Positions 1 through 8,637 of a DNA stretch of 64,000 nt are shown in pieces. This DNA is from an uncultured Eubacteriales bacterium (GTDB lineage Bacteria; Bacillota; Clostridia; TANB77; UBA1234). The translations under genes were made by a program, and so were the position numbers. The notes beneath the pieces were generated by a model. That model was not told the origin of the DNA. It searched no databases and was given only the letters and a program-made list of their open reading frames with translations. Position 1 is the first letter of the stretch, and each line of letters starts with the position of its first letter. Location: the NCBI GenBank assembly GCA_949283575.1, contig CASDSU010000013.1, forward strand, positions 62,001-126,000, given 5' to 3'.

Positions 1-371
1 GATTAATATTACAATCTGCAACTTTTGCAAATGGTGGAGAAATTTTTGTGCTTGATATGGGTGAACCGGTCAAGATATATGATTTGGCAAGTACGCTGAT
101 CAAAATGTCTGGGAAAAATGTTCCAATAGAGATTGTTGGTTTAAGAAAAGGTGAAAAGCTGTATGAAGAACTTCTAATGGCAGAAGAGGGGCTAATAAAA
201 ACATTACATGAAAAAATAATGATATCAAGGATTAATGCACCAACAGATGAAGAAATAGCAGATATGATAAAAAGGTTAGATATTTTAATAAATGAAAAAA
301 ACGTTTCGAGAAAAGATGTAAAAGATGTTATTAAAAAAATAGTACCAACATTTATTGATTTAAATGATTAA
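1..371 (+). CDS. C-terminal end of a nucleotide-sugar 4,6-dehydratase (CapD/FlaA1/PglF-like), cut by the window edge
   Basis: Reading frame 3 is open from the first base. It gives a C-terminal segment containing GGEIFVLDMGEPVKIYDLA, the signature of the short-chain dehydrogenase domain of membrane-bound UDP-GlcNAc 4,6-dehydratases (PglF/CapD/WbpM type). The catalytic YxxxK part lies upstream of the window. In the family, this enzyme makes the UDP-4-keto-6-deoxy sugar that a PLP aminotransferase then aminates. The next gene, 28 bases downstream, encodes exactly such an aminotransferase, followed by PglC- and PglD-like genes, so the role is probably the first step of an N-acetylated bacillosamine-type sugar. 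The family is clear. Substrate is inferred from context. Confidence 0.85.
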   Translation, partial: LILQSATFANGGEIFVLDMGEPVKIYDLASTLIKMSGKNVPIEIVGLRKGEKLYEELLMAEEGLIKTLHEKIMISRINAPTDEEIADMIKRLDILINEKNVSRKDVKDVIKKIVPTFIDLND

Positions 372-399
372 ATAATTTATGAAAAGGAATGTGATAACT

Positions 400-1521
400 A
401 TGGATAGAATTTATTTAGCTTCACCACATATGTCAAGTGAAGGGTATGAAAAAGATTATATAAAAGAAGCCTTTGATACAAACTGGATTGCACCTCTTGG
501 ACAGAATGTAAATAAGTTTGAAGAGGAGTTATCACAATATGTAGGTGTTAATTCAGCAGCTGCTTTATCTTCGGGTACAGCTGCAATTCATCTTGCAATA
601 AAAGCTGCAGGAATAGAAAAAGGTGATATTGTTTTTTGTCAAACACTAACTTTTGCTGCAACTGTAAATCCTATAATTTATGAAGGTGCTATTCCTGTAT
701 TTATTGACAGTGAAGAAGATACTTGGAATATGGATCCTGTTGCATTAGAAAAAGCATTCGAAAAATATTCTAATGCAAAAGCTGTTATTACTGTTAATTT
801 ATATGGTAATCCTTCAAAATTTAATGAGATTTGTGATATATGCAACAAACACAATGTTGTTTTAATAGAAGATGCAGCTGAAAGTTTAGGCTCACTATAT
901 AATGGAAAGCAAACTGGAACATTTGGTAAATATGGAACTTTTTCATTTAATGGAAATAAAATAATTACAACAAGTGGCGGTGGAATGCTTGTCTCAAATG
1001 ATGAAGAGATGATTAAAAAGGCTAGATTCTGGTCAACGCAATCTAGAGAAAATATGCCATACTATCATCATAAAGAAATTGGATATAATTATAGACTTAG
1101 TAATGTTTGTGCAGGAATAGGAAGAGGACAGTTAAAAGTTTTAAACGAAAGAATAGCTAAGAAAACTCGAATTTATGAAAAATATAAACAAGAACTTGAA
1201 AAAGATAATATTTTTACAATGATTCCTATTCCAGAAAATACAGTTCCAAATCACTGGCTTTCAGTAGCTTTTATAAATGATGAAAAAATTGATGCGCAAG
1301 AAATTATAAATCATTTAGAATCGAAAAATATAGAAGCTAGACGTGTATGGAAACCAATGCAACTTCAACCGGTTTTTGAAAAATATGATTACATAAAAGC
1401 TGGTGATGAAAGTATTTCGGAAAAATTGTTTATGAGAGGTATTTGCCTTCCAAGTGATACAAAAATGACAGAAGAATTGCAAGAAATAGTTATAAATGAA
1501 ATAAGAAGTTGTATTAAATAA
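400..1521 (+). CDS. DegT/DnrJ/EryC1 PLP aminotransferase (PglE-like, UDP-4-amino sugar synthesis)
   Basis: This is a 373-residue sugar aminotransferase of the DegT/DnrJ/EryC1/StrS family. Visible landmarks are the substrate-binding SGTAAIHLA segment near residue 60, the EDAAESLGS segment near residue 160, and the PLP lysine in SFNGNKIITTSGGG near residue 185. The start at 400 is preferred over the in-frame ATG at 379 because a GAAAAGGAA ribosome binding site lies between them, about 10 bases before 400. In the family the enzyme converts a 4-keto-6-deoxy nucleotide sugar to the 4-amino sugar. Its place between a 4,6-dehydratase and PglC/PglD homologues fits PglE. The exact sugar is inferred. 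Confidence 0.9.
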   Translation: MDRIYLASPHMSSEGYEKDYIKEAFDTNWIAPLGQNVNKFEEELSQYVGVNSAAALSSGTAAIHLAIKAAGIEKGDIVFCQTLTFAATVNPIIYEGAIPVFIDSEEDTWNMDPVALEKAFEKYSNAKAVITVNLYGNPSKFNEICDICNKHNVVLIEDAAESLGSLYNGKQTGTFGKYGTFSFNGNKIITTSGGGMLVSNDEEMIKKARFWSTQSRENMPYYHHKEIGYNYRLSNVCAGIGRGQLKVLNERIAKKTRIYEKYKQELEKDNIFTMIPIPENTVPNHWLSVAFINDEKIDAQEIINHLESKNIEARRVWKPMQLQPVFEKYDYIKAGDESISEKLFMRGICLPSDTKMTEELQEIVINEIRSCIK

Positions 1522-1551
1522 AAGTTATGATGCAAGAAAGGTGGTCGTATT

Positions 1552-2160
1552 TTGTATTCAAAATATTTTAAAAGAATTTTAGATATAGTTCTCAGTATTA
1601 TAATGATAATTGTTCTTTCGCCTATTATTGCTGTGGTTGCTATCTTGGTAAGAATAAAACTTGGAACACCGATTATTTTTATGCAAAAAAGGCCTGGAAA
1701 AGATGGAAAAATATTTACGTTATACAAATTTAGAACTATGACAGATGAAATTGATGCAATGGGCGAATTATTACCAGATGAAGTTAGATTAAAGAAGTTT
1801 GGTAAATTCTTAAGAAGTACAAGTTTAGATGAACTTCCAGAGCTTGTGAATATTTTAAAAGGAGAAATGAGCTTCGTTGGTCCTAGACCTTTACTAGTGG
1901 AATATTTAGAATTATATAACGAAGAACAAAGTCGTAGGCATGAAGTTCGTCCTGGACTTACAGGTCTTGCACAAGTGAATGGAAGAAATGATACAACTTG
2001 GGCTGATAGACTAAGATATGATGTGGAATATGTAAATAATATTTCTTTTAAGAATGATTTATTAATAATTTTGAAGACGATAAAGCTTGTATTTACAAGG
2101 AAAGGTGTTAGTAGTAGCACATCGGTAACTATGGAAAAGTTTAAAGGTAATATTGACTGA
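1552..2160 (+). CDS. Undecaprenyl-phosphate sugar phosphotransferase (PglC-like initiating transferase)
   Basis: This 202-residue protein belongs to the bacterial sugar transferase family. It has one N-terminal membrane segment (about residues 10-32, ILDIVLSIIMIIVLSPIIAV), then the conserved KRPGKDGKIFTLYKFRTM and ELVNILKGEMSFVGPRP blocks and RPGLTGLAQVNGRN. It is the short PglC type without the extra N-terminal membrane domain of WbaP/WcaJ. It transfers a sugar-1-phosphate to undecaprenyl phosphate at the inner face of the membrane, starting a surface glycan. The start is TTG at 1552 behind AAGAAAGGTGG. Family assignment is secure and the sugar is inferred. Confidence 0.92.
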   Translation: MYSKYFKRILDIVLSIIMIIVLSPIIAVVAILVRIKLGTPIIFMQKRPGKDGKIFTLYKFRTMTDEIDAMGELLPDEVRLKKFGKFLRSTSLDELPELVNILKGEMSFVGPRPLLVEYLELYNEEQSRRHEVRPGLTGLAQVNGRNDTTWADRLRYDVEYVNNISFKNDLLIILKTIKLVFTRKGVSSSTSVTMEKFKGNID

Positions 2161-2175
2161 TTTGAGGAGGTAAAT

Positions 2176-2796
2176 ATGCGTAAAAAACTATTAATTGTAG
2201 GTGCGGGTGGACATGGAAAGGTTATAGCAGATATTGCGGTAAATCTAAACAAATATGATGAAATTGTTTTTTTAGATGATACAGAAAAAAAAGAAAAGTG
2301 TATGACTTTTTCGATAGTAGGATGCCTAAAAGATATAAAAAATTACATAAATGATTATGATATAGTTGTTGCGATTGGAAATACAAAAGTTAGAAAACAA
2401 ATACTAGAGGAATTAGTAAAGAGCAATGCTAGTATTCCAACATTGATTCATCCTAAAGCTGTGATTGGATCCAACGTAGAATTTGGATATGGAACCGTTG
2501 TGATGGCCGGAGCTATTATAAATCCAGATGTTAAGATTGCTAATGGGTGTATTATAAATACTGCTGCGACAGTTGATCATGATTGTGAAATTAAAGATTA
2601 TACACATATTTCTGTTGGAGCTCATTTAGCGGGGAATGTAAAGGTAGGTGCTTCAACGTGGATTGGAATTGGTGCATCTGTGATTAATAATATATGCATT
2701 TGTGACAATGTAATAATTGGCGCGGGTGCCACTGTTGTAAAAGATATAATTGAAAGTGGTACGTATGTTGGTGTCCCTGCGAAAAAAATAAAATAA
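2176..2796 (+). CDS. Sugar O/N-acetyltransferase, NeuD/PglD family
   Basis: This 206-residue protein has an N-terminal Rossmann-like nucleotide-sugar binding segment (LLIVGAGGHGKVIADIA) and a C-terminal left-handed beta-helix of hexapeptide repeats (residues about 95-200) ending VVKDIIESGTYVGVPAKKIK. This is the typical architecture of PglD, which N-acetylates the UDP-4-amino sugar made by PglE using acetyl-CoA. The catalytic histidine is probably in the TVDHDCEI segment, as in PglD. It follows the pglC-like gene by 15 bases with an AGGAGG site, so it is part of the same operon. The family is clear, and the reaction is inferred from operon context. Confidence 0.9.
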   Translation: MRKKLLIVGAGGHGKVIADIAVNLNKYDEIVFLDDTEKKEKCMTFSIVGCLKDIKNYINDYDIVVAIGNTKVRKQILEELVKSNASIPTLIHPKAVIGSNVEFGYGTVVMAGAIINPDVKIANGCIINTAATVDHDCEIKDYTHISVGAHLAGNVKVGASTWIGIGASVINNICICDNVIIGAGATVVKDIIESGTYVGVPAKKIK

Positions 2797-2834
2797 TATA
2801 ATATAATAATATACGAAAGATTACGAGGTGGAAT

Positions 2835-3947
2835 ATGAAGAAGGTATTATTTGTAGCATCTATTACAAGACATATCAATACGTTTCATTTACCTTATTTA
2901 AAATATTTTAAAGATAAGGGGTATGAAGTTCATGTAGCTTCAAATGGTGATGAAAAAATAAAAAATTGTGATAAACATTTTAATTTGGAGTTTGAACGTT
3001 CGCCATTTAAAAAACAAAATATGCAGGCATATAAAAAACTAAAAAAAATAATAAATAAAGAAGAATATGAAGTGATTCATTGTCATACACCTGTTGCTAG
3101 TGTGTTAACTAGACTTGCTGCAAAAAAAACAAGAAGGAGAATTGGAACAAAAGTTATATATACGGCACATGGTTTTCATTTTTATAAAGGTGCTCCAATA
3201 AAAAATTGGTTAATTTATTATCCGATTGAAAAATTGTTATCGAAACATACTGATGTTTTAATAACAATTAATAATGAAGATTATTTATTTGCTAAGAGAA
3301 AGTTGAAAACTAAAAAAATAGAGCATGTACATGGTATTGGTGTTGATAAAAAGAAATTTGAAGTAGATATGAGTTCTAAGGAAAGGGATATAGAACGTGC
3401 AAAATTTACAGTTGAACCTTTAGATTTTTTGATAACGTATGTTGCTGAATTAAATGATAACAAGAATCAAATGATGATTGTTGATGCAATGAAAATACTT
3501 GTAAAAATGTATCCTAATATCAAAGTTTTACTTGCAGGTGATGGTGTAAATAAAGAAAAACTAGAAAAAGAAATTAGGGAAAACAAACTTCAAAGCAATA
3601 TTCTTTTACTTGGATATAGAACTGATATTCCAAATCTTCTTGCAATATCTGATTTATATGTTGCGACAAGTAAAAGAGAAGGGCTACCTATAAATATAAT
3701 AGAAGCAATGGTTTCAGGGCTTCCTGTTGTTGCTACAAACTCAAGAGGGCAAAGAGAATTAGTTAGTGATGGCGAGAATGGTTATCTAGTTGAAATTGAT
3801 GATGTAAATTCATTAGCTCAAAAAATAAAGAATATATATTTGGATAATAGAATTCGTGAGAGAATAACTGAAGGTGCAAAGGAAAATGTTGAACCATATT
3901 TGCTTGAAAATGTAATGAAAGAAATGAAAGATATTTATAAAATGTAG
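2835..3947 (+). CDS. GT4 family glycosyltransferase (GT-B fold)
   Basis: This 370-residue protein has an N-terminal GT-B half (VLFVASITRHINTFHLPYLKYF, residues 4-25; TAHGFHFYKGAP near 112) and a C-terminal half with the nucleotide-sugar binding pattern KREGLPINIIEAMVSGLPVV near residue 280. It contains the E-x7-E motif of family GT4. This kind of enzyme adds the second sugar (for example PglA-like GalNAc transfer) onto the undecaprenyl-linked bacillosamine-type sugar at the cytoplasmic membrane face. It follows the PglD-like gene by 38 bases with a GAGGTGG site. The donor and acceptor cannot be told from sequence. Confidence 0.88.
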   Translation: MKKVLFVASITRHINTFHLPYLKYFKDKGYEVHVASNGDEKIKNCDKHFNLEFERSPFKKQNMQAYKKLKKIINKEEYEVIHCHTPVASVLTRLAAKKTRRRIGTKVIYTAHGFHFYKGAPIKNWLIYYPIEKLLSKHTDVLITINNEDYLFAKRKLKTKKIEHVHGIGVDKKKFEVDMSSKERDIERAKFTVEPLDFLITYVAELNDNKNQMMIVDAMKILVKMYPNIKVLLAGDGVNKEKLEKEIRENKLQSNILLLGYRTDIPNLLAISDLYVATSKREGLPINIIEAMVSGLPVVATNSRGQRELVSDGENGYLVEIDDVNSLAQKIKNIYLDNRIRERITEGAKENVEPYLLENVMKEMKDIYKM

Positions 3948-3961
3948 AGTGGGAGATAATT

Positions 3962-4528
3962 ATGAATGCATATGACTTTGATGGAACAATATATGATGGG
4001 GATTCAGGAATAGATTTTATAAAATTTATGTTTTGTAAAAAACCGTTGTTTATGACAAAACACTTATTTAAATCATCGGTAGTTTTTGCGAAATATAAGA
4101 TGGGTAAAATTGAATTTAAACAAATGAAAGAAGATTTATTTTCATTTGTTAAAAATATTGATGAATTGAATAAATTTACTAGCGAATTTGCAAATAAAAA
4201 CAAGAATAAAATAAAGAAATATTACGGTGATACTAAAAAAGACGATGATCTTATAATTAGTGCTTCACTTGATTTTTATTTATTACCTTTATGCAAAGAA
4301 ATTGGGCTTAATAATGTAATATGTACAGAATATGATGTGAAAAACGGCAAAATAATAAATGAAAATTGTAAAGGTGAAGAAAAAGTTAAGAGATTTGAAG
4401 CTGTATATGGAAATGATGCTGTGATAGAAAATGCATATGGTGATACAAAAGGTGATATACCAATGCTTAAGCGAGCTCAAAATGGATTTATGATAAAAGG
4501 ACAAGAAGTTACAATATTTGAGAAATAA
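3962..4528 (+). CDS. HAD-IB family phosphatase (SerB-like)
   Basis: This 188-residue HAD hydrolase starts almost directly with motif I, AYDFDGTIYDGDSG. The nucleophile is Asp5 and the acid/base is Asp7. Motif II is the serine in LIISASLDFYLLP and motif IV is GDTKGDIPML near the C-terminus. The order and the helical cap after motif I place it in subclass IB (phosphoserine-phosphatase-like). Some relatives in surface-glycan loci dephosphorylate lipid-linked or sugar intermediates, but the substrate here is unknown. It sits 14 bases after the glycosyltransferase and before an epimerase, so it probably serves the same glycan pathway. Confidence 0.82.
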   Translation: MNAYDFDGTIYDGDSGIDFIKFMFCKKPLFMTKHLFKSSVVFAKYKMGKIEFKQMKEDLFSFVKNIDELNKFTSEFANKNKNKIKKYYGDTKKDDDLIISASLDFYLLPLCKEIGLNNVICTEYDVKNGKIINENCKGEEKVKRFEAVYGNDAVIENAYGDTKGDIPMLKRAQNGFMIKGQEVTIFEK

Positions 4529-4553
4529 ATTTATAATGAACGGAGAATAAAAT

Positions 4554-5594
4554 ATGGAAAAAGTTTTTGTGACTGGTGGAAGTGGTTTCTTAGGAATAAA
4601 TTTAATAAGAATGTTACTTGCAAAAGGATACGAAGTGGTATCTTTGGACTTGTTACCTTTTGAATATGAGGATTGTAAAGATAAAATAAAATGGGTTGTA
4701 GGAGATATTAGAAATAAAGAAACTGTAGATGAATGTACAGAAGGTGCTGATTATGTAATACATTGTGCAGCTGCATTACCTTTATATAAAAAAGAAGATA
4801 TTTTCTCAACTGATATTGATGGAAGTAGAAATGTGATAGTGAGTGCATATGAGCATAAAGTAAAAAGATTTATTCAAATTTCATCTACAGCTGTTTATGG
4901 GATCCCAGATCACCATCCTTTAGTTGAAGAAGATAAATTGGAAGGCGTTGGACCATATGGAATTGCGAAAATAGAAGCAGAAAAAGTATGCGCAGAATAT
5001 AGAGATAAGGGTCTACCTACTGCAATTATAAGACCTAAGTCATTTGTTGGTCCTGAAAGATTAGGCGTATTTGCATTATTTTATGAATGGGCAAAAGACG
5101 GACATGGTTTTCCAATGATAGGCAGTGGAAATAATAGATATCAATTGTTGGATGTTGAGGACTTATGTGATGCAATTATTACTTGTATGACAATTGAAGC
5201 AGAGAAAATGAATGATACATTTAATATAGGTGCAAAAGAATTTACAACTATGAAAGAGGATTATCAAGCTGTCCTAGATAAGGCTGGTTTTGGTAAGAAA
5301 ATTCATGGATTTCCAGCAGCACCTGCAATATGGGGATTGAGAATATTAGAGTTTTTACATTTATCTCCGCTTTATAAATGGGTATATGAAACTGCAAGTA
5401 AAGATTCTTTTGTATCAATAGAAAAAGCAGAAAATAAATTAGGATATAAACCTAAATATTCCAATAAAGATGCGCTTCTTAGAAATTATGATTGGTACTT
5501 GAAAAATTATGAAAAATTTGCTGGTCAAAGTGGTGTAAATCATAGAGTGCCATGGAAACAAGGCTTCTTGAAAATTATAAAAATGTTTTATTAG
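4554..5594 (+). CDS. NAD(P)-dependent epimerase/dehydratase, extended SDR
   Basis: This 346-residue protein has the Rossmann signature FVTGGSGFLGINLIRMLLAKG (residues 4-24), an SSTAVYG serine and the catalytic pair in YGIAKIEAEK (YxxxK). The C-terminal half (WVYETASKDSFVSIEKAENKL) resembles the sterol-dehydrogenase/epimerase-like branch of extended SDRs more than classical GalE. It ends the glycan operon, and a roughly 90-base gap separates it from pyrH. It probably modifies a sugar or polyprenyl-linked intermediate, but the substrate is not recognisable. Confidence 0.8.
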   Translation: MEKVFVTGGSGFLGINLIRMLLAKGYEVVSLDLLPFEYEDCKDKIKWVVGDIRNKETVDECTEGADYVIHCAAALPLYKKEDIFSTDIDGSRNVIVSAYEHKVKRFIQISSTAVYGIPDHHPLVEEDKLEGVGPYGIAKIEAEKVCAEYRDKGLPTAIIRPKSFVGPERLGVFALFYEWAKDGHGFPMIGSGNNRYQLLDVEDLCDAIITCMTIEAEKMNDTFNIGAKEFTTMKEDYQAVLDKAGFGKKIHGFPAAPAIWGLRILEFLHLSPLYKWVYETASKDSFVSIEKAENKLGYKPKYSNKDALLRNYDWYLKNYEKFAGQSGVNHRVPWKQGFLKIIKMFY

Positions 5595-5685
5595 TGATTA
5601 TCTTTATAAAAACGAATTTTTATGATATAACATATATAGAAATTTCAGACATGGAAAATAATAAATTTGTTGGGGAGGTTTGTAT

Positions 5686-6396
5686 ATGCCAAAGGCTAAA
5701 TATAAAAGAGTTTTACTTAAATTAAGTGGCGAAGCTATGGCTGGTAGCAATGGTTTTGGGATAGATGCAGATATGCTTGGAAATATTTGTGACTATGTTA
5801 AGAAAATAGTGGATATGGGTGTTGAAGTTGCAATTGTAGTCGGTGGTGGTAATTTCTGGCGTGGAAGACAGGCACATAAAATGGAGAGAACAACGGCTGA
5901 TTACATGGGAATGCTTGCAACAATTATGAACGGGCAAGCGCTTCAAGATGCCCTTGAATATAGAGGTTTAGATACAAGACTTCAAACTTCAATTGAAATG
6001 AGTCAAATTGCAGAGCCATACATAAGAAGAAAAGCGGTAAGACATTTAGAAAAAGGTAGAGTTGTTATATTTGCTGGTGGTACAGGAAATCCATTCTTTT
6101 CAACAGATACTTGTGCAGCGCTTAGAGCAAGCGAGATAAATGCTGAAGTGATTTTATTTGGTAAAACAATAGATGGTGTTTATGATTCAGATCCAAAAAT
6201 AAATCCTGATGCTAAAAAATATGATACGATTACGTTTACTGAAATATTGCAAAAGAATTTAAAGGTTATGGATTCAACAGCAGCATCACTTTGCAGAGAT
6301 AATAATATCCCAGTAATGGTGTTTGCACTTAAAGATGCTGAAGATATAGTGAAAGCTGTGTCAGGTGAACACATTGGAACAATAATAAATGAATAA
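5686..6396 (+). CDS. pyrH: UMP kinase PyrH
   Basis: This 236-residue amino-acid-kinase-fold enzyme phosphorylates UMP to UDP. Visible motifs are [12 protein letters not shown] at the N-terminus, [11 protein letters not shown] near residue 48, [14 protein letters not shown] near residue 128 and the [11 protein letters not shown] loop. The start is ATG 5686 with GGGGAGG seven bases upstream; an upstream in-frame TTG at 5680 lies too close to that site. It starts the pyrH-frr-uppS-cdsA-rseP cluster found across Firmicutes. It is a member of the bacterial hexameric UMP kinases, which are regulated by UTP and GTP. Confidence 0.97.
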   Translation: MPKAKYKRVLLKLSGEAMAGSNGFGIDADMLGNICDYVKKIVDMGVEVAIVVGGGNFWRGRQAHKMERTTADYMGMLATIMNGQALQDALEYRGLDTRLQTSIEMSQIAEPYIRRKAVRHLEKGRVVIFAGGTGNPFFSTDTCAALRASEINAEVILFGKTIDGVYDSDPKINPDAKKYDTITFTEILQKNLKVMDSTAASLCRDNNIPVMVFALKDAEDIVKAVSGEHIGTIINE

Positions 6397-6444
6397 CAAA
6401 AGATGTTAAATAATATAAAAAAGAAATTTTTAGGAGGAAATTTT

Positions 6445-6990
6445 ATGTATAGTCATATTGAAGAAAAAATGAAAAAAACACTTAATGTGTTAGATAGTCA
6501 ATTAGGAGAAATTAGAGCAGGACGTGCTAATCCAAAAGTGTTAGACAAAATATTGGTTAGTTATTATGGTGTTCCAACACCAATTAATCAAATGGCTAAT
6601 ATTATGGTTCCAGAAGCTAGAATGATAACAATTCAACCATGGGATGCATCTATACTTAAAGATATAGAGAAAGAAATACAAAAATCAGATTTAGGAATTA
6701 ACCCTACAAATGATGGAAAAATGATAAGACTTGTATTTCCAGAACTTACAGAAGAAAGAAGAAAAGCGTTAGTTAAAGATATAAAGAAGATTGCAGAAGA
6801 TACAAAAGTTGCAATTAGAAGTATAAGAAGAGATGGCATAGAAGAATTTAAGGCTAAAGAGAAAGCTAGTGAAATTACAGAAGATGATTTAAGAGATGCT
6901 GAAGAGAAAATTCAAAAATTAACAGATAAGTATGTTGCTGAGATTGATTCTGCATGCGCTGACAAAGAAAAGGAGATAATGTCTATATAG
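6445..6990 (+). CDS. frr: Ribosome recycling factor
   Basis: This 181-residue protein matches RRF in full: [20 protein letters not shown] at the start, [14 protein letters not shown] in the middle, then [19 protein letters not shown] and the C-terminal helix. RRF with EF-G splits post-termination ribosomes. ATG 6445 is chosen because AGGAGG stands eight bases upstream. The in-frame ATG at 6403 would add 14 non-conserved residues and has no binding site. It follows pyrH by about 50 bases. Confidence 0.97.
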   Translation: MYSHIEEKMKKTLNVLDSQLGEIRAGRANPKVLDKILVSYYGVPTPINQMANIMVPEARMITIQPWDASILKDIEKEIQKSDLGINPTNDGKMIRLVFPELTEERRKALVKDIKKIAEDTKVAIRSIRRDGIEEFKAKEKASEITEDDLRDAEEKIQKLTDKYVAEIDSACADKEKEIMSI

Positions 6991-7002
6991 TAAATATTAA
7001 GC

Positions 7003-7030
7003 TGTGCCAAAGGATTCATTCATTGGCACA
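7003..7030 (+). terminator. Hairpin between frr and uppS, possible weak terminator or processing site
   Basis: TGTGCCAA (7003-7010) pairs perfectly with TTGGCACA (7023-7030) across a 12-base loop. It is not followed by a T run, so it may act as an RNA processing or stability hairpin more than as an intrinsic terminator. Confidence 0.4.
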
Positions 7031-7068
7031 ACTTCATTATGCAATAAAATAAGTGTAGAAAGGGGTAT

Positions 7069-7140
7069 ATGATATATTTTAATAATATGTCATACAATGT
7101 TTTTTTATGGATGAGAATAGAAGAGTACCAAATCATATAG
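7069..7140 (+). CDS. Possible 23-codon upstream ORF overlapping the start of uppS
   Basis: A short ORF starts at ATG 7069, three bases after AGAAAGGGG (7057-7065). This is the only good ribosome binding site in the region. The ORF runs through a T7 tract and ends at TAG 7138-7140, overlapping the first codons of uppS in another frame. It could be a translational coupler for uppS, whose own ATG has no nearby binding site. No homologue is recognised. It may instead be chance. Confidence 0.3.
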   Translation: MIYFNNMSYNVFLWMRIEEYQII

Positions 7141-7814
7141 CTATAATATTGGATGGAAATAGAAGATGGGCTAAAAAAAGAAGTTTACCAACATTACAAG
7201 GACATACTGAGGGTGCAAGAAACTTAGAAAAGATTGCTGTATATTGCGATAAAATAGGTGTAAAATATTTAACTGTTTATGCATTTTCAACAGAAAACTG
7301 GAATAGAGAAAAAGAAGAAGTTGACTACTTAATGAAACTTCTAACTAAATACATAAAAGATTTTGACAGAAAGTTTAAAAATTCTAATGCCAGAATAAGA
7401 CTTGCGGGAGATATAACTAGATTACCAAAAGAGTTGCAAGAAAGTATACGAACAATAGAAGAAAGAACCAAAAATAATGAAGGATTAACCTTGAATCTTT
7501 GTATAAATTATGGTGGTAGAGAAGAAATTACAAATGCTACTAAAATGATTGCTGAAAAAGTAAAAAATGGAGAAATAGATATATCAGATATAAATGAAAA
7601 AATGATATCGGATAATCTAAGAACAGGAGACTCACCAGATCCAGATTTGTTTATACGACCAGGAGGAGAAATTAGACTTAGTGGTTTTTTATTATGGCAA
7701 TCTTCTTATTCAGAATTATATTTTGCAGAGCCACTATGGCCAGATTTTGACGAAAAAGAATTAGATAAAGCAATAGATGTATTTAATAAGAGAAAGAGAA
7801 ACTTCGGAAAATAA
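7107..7814 (+). CDS. uppS: Undecaprenyl diphosphate synthase (cis-prenyltransferase)
   Basis: This 235-residue UppS carries HIAIILDGNRRWAKKR at the N-terminus with the catalytic Asp, then EGARNLEKI, TVYAFSTENWNR and the C-terminal RPGGEIRLSGFLLWQSSYSELYF block. It condenses isopentenyl diphosphate into the C55 lipid carrier precursor for peptidoglycan and wall glycans at the membrane. The start is the only in-frame ATG before the conserved region. It lacks a ribosome binding site within 15 bases; the nearest, AGAAAGGGG, is about 42 bases upstream and serves a small overlapping ORF. It is followed by cdsA. Confidence 0.95.
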   Translation: MDENRRVPNHIAIILDGNRRWAKKRSLPTLQGHTEGARNLEKIAVYCDKIGVKYLTVYAFSTENWNREKEEVDYLMKLLTKYIKDFDRKFKNSNARIRLAGDITRLPKELQESIRTIEERTKNNEGLTLNLCINYGGREEITNATKMIAEKVKNGEIDISDINEKMISDNLRTGDSPDPDLFIRPGGEIRLSGFLLWQSSYSELYFAEPLWPDFDEKELDKAIDVFNKRKRNFGK

Positions 7815-7824
7815 GGAGGAACAT

Positions 7825-8628
7825 ATGTCAAAGCGTGTTATATCTTCTGCAATAGGAATAATTATATTAATACTTGTTTTTATTTTTAATAATCCGGCAA
7901 TAATTAATATAGCCGTTACAATTATTGCATTGATAGGACTTTCTGAATTTTATAATGCTTTTAAAAATAAAGGGATTAAGCCAATTAAAACTATGGGATA
8001 TTTAGTAACACTTCTTATTCTTACAATTGGTTATATAGAACCGGATTCTTTAAAGATAATATTGTTTTTTACGTTACCGGTTTCAATATTTATACTTTTT
8101 TGTAAGTCTATATTTACAAAGATGAAATACAATATAATTGATATTTCAATAACTATGTTAGGAATAGTGTATGTTTCATTTTTAACTAGTTTTTTAGCAT
8201 TAACTCGTTCACTTGAATATGGAGAATATTTTATATGGTATATATTAGCAGGAGCCTGGCTTACAGATACTTTTGCTTATCTTATAGGTGTTAAATTTGG
8301 AAAACATAAATTTTCGGAAATTAGTCCTAAAAAGTCTATAGAAGGTTGTTTCGGTGGTCTTGTAGGATGTATGTTGTTTTATGGGATATATACATATTAT
8401 TTGACAACTATAGGAATAGAGATGAATGTTTTGGTAATGACAATTGTTGGATTAATAATAAGTATAATATCTCAAATTGGTGATTTCGCAGCTTCCTCAA
8501 TAAAGAGATACTGTGAAATAAAAGATTTTGGAACGATAATGCCAGGTCATGGTGGTGTACTAGATAGATTTGATAGTGTAATTATGATTGCACCTTTCAT
8601 ATATATGATTTTTCAATTTATAGTTTAA
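7825..8628 (+). CDS. cdsA: Phosphatidate cytidylyltransferase
   Basis: This 267-residue multi-pass membrane protein ends with the CdsA signature: KRYCEIKDFGTIMPGHGGVLDRFDS near residues 225-250, with the metal-binding aspartates. It makes CDP-diacylglycerol from phosphatidic acid and CTP. ATG 7825 has AAGGAGGA seven bases upstream; the in-frame start at 7777 overlaps uppS and adds charged, non-conserved residues. The neighbours match the usual uppS-cdsA-rseP order. The dxr and ispG genes often found here are absent. Confidence 0.95.
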   Translation: MSKRVISSAIGIIILILVFIFNNPAIINIAVTIIALIGLSEFYNAFKNKGIKPIKTMGYLVTLLILTIGYIEPDSLKIILFFTLPVSIFILFCKSIFTKMKYNIIDISITMLGIVYVSFLTSFLALTRSLEYGEYFIWYILAGAWLTDTFAYLIGVKFGKHKFSEISPKKSIEGCFGGLVGCMLFYGIYTYYLTTIGIEMNVLVMTIVGLIISIISQIGDFAASSIKRYCEIKDFGTIMPGHGGVLDRFDSVIMIAPFIYMIFQFIV

Positions 8629-8637
8629 GGAGAATGT

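Noticed and set aside
1389-2252. Long minus-strand ORF of 287 codons
   Set aside because: It is antisense to the well-supported PglC-like gene and its neighbours, and has low-complexity Ser/Phe/Ile composition typical of a shadow frame in AT-rich DNA.
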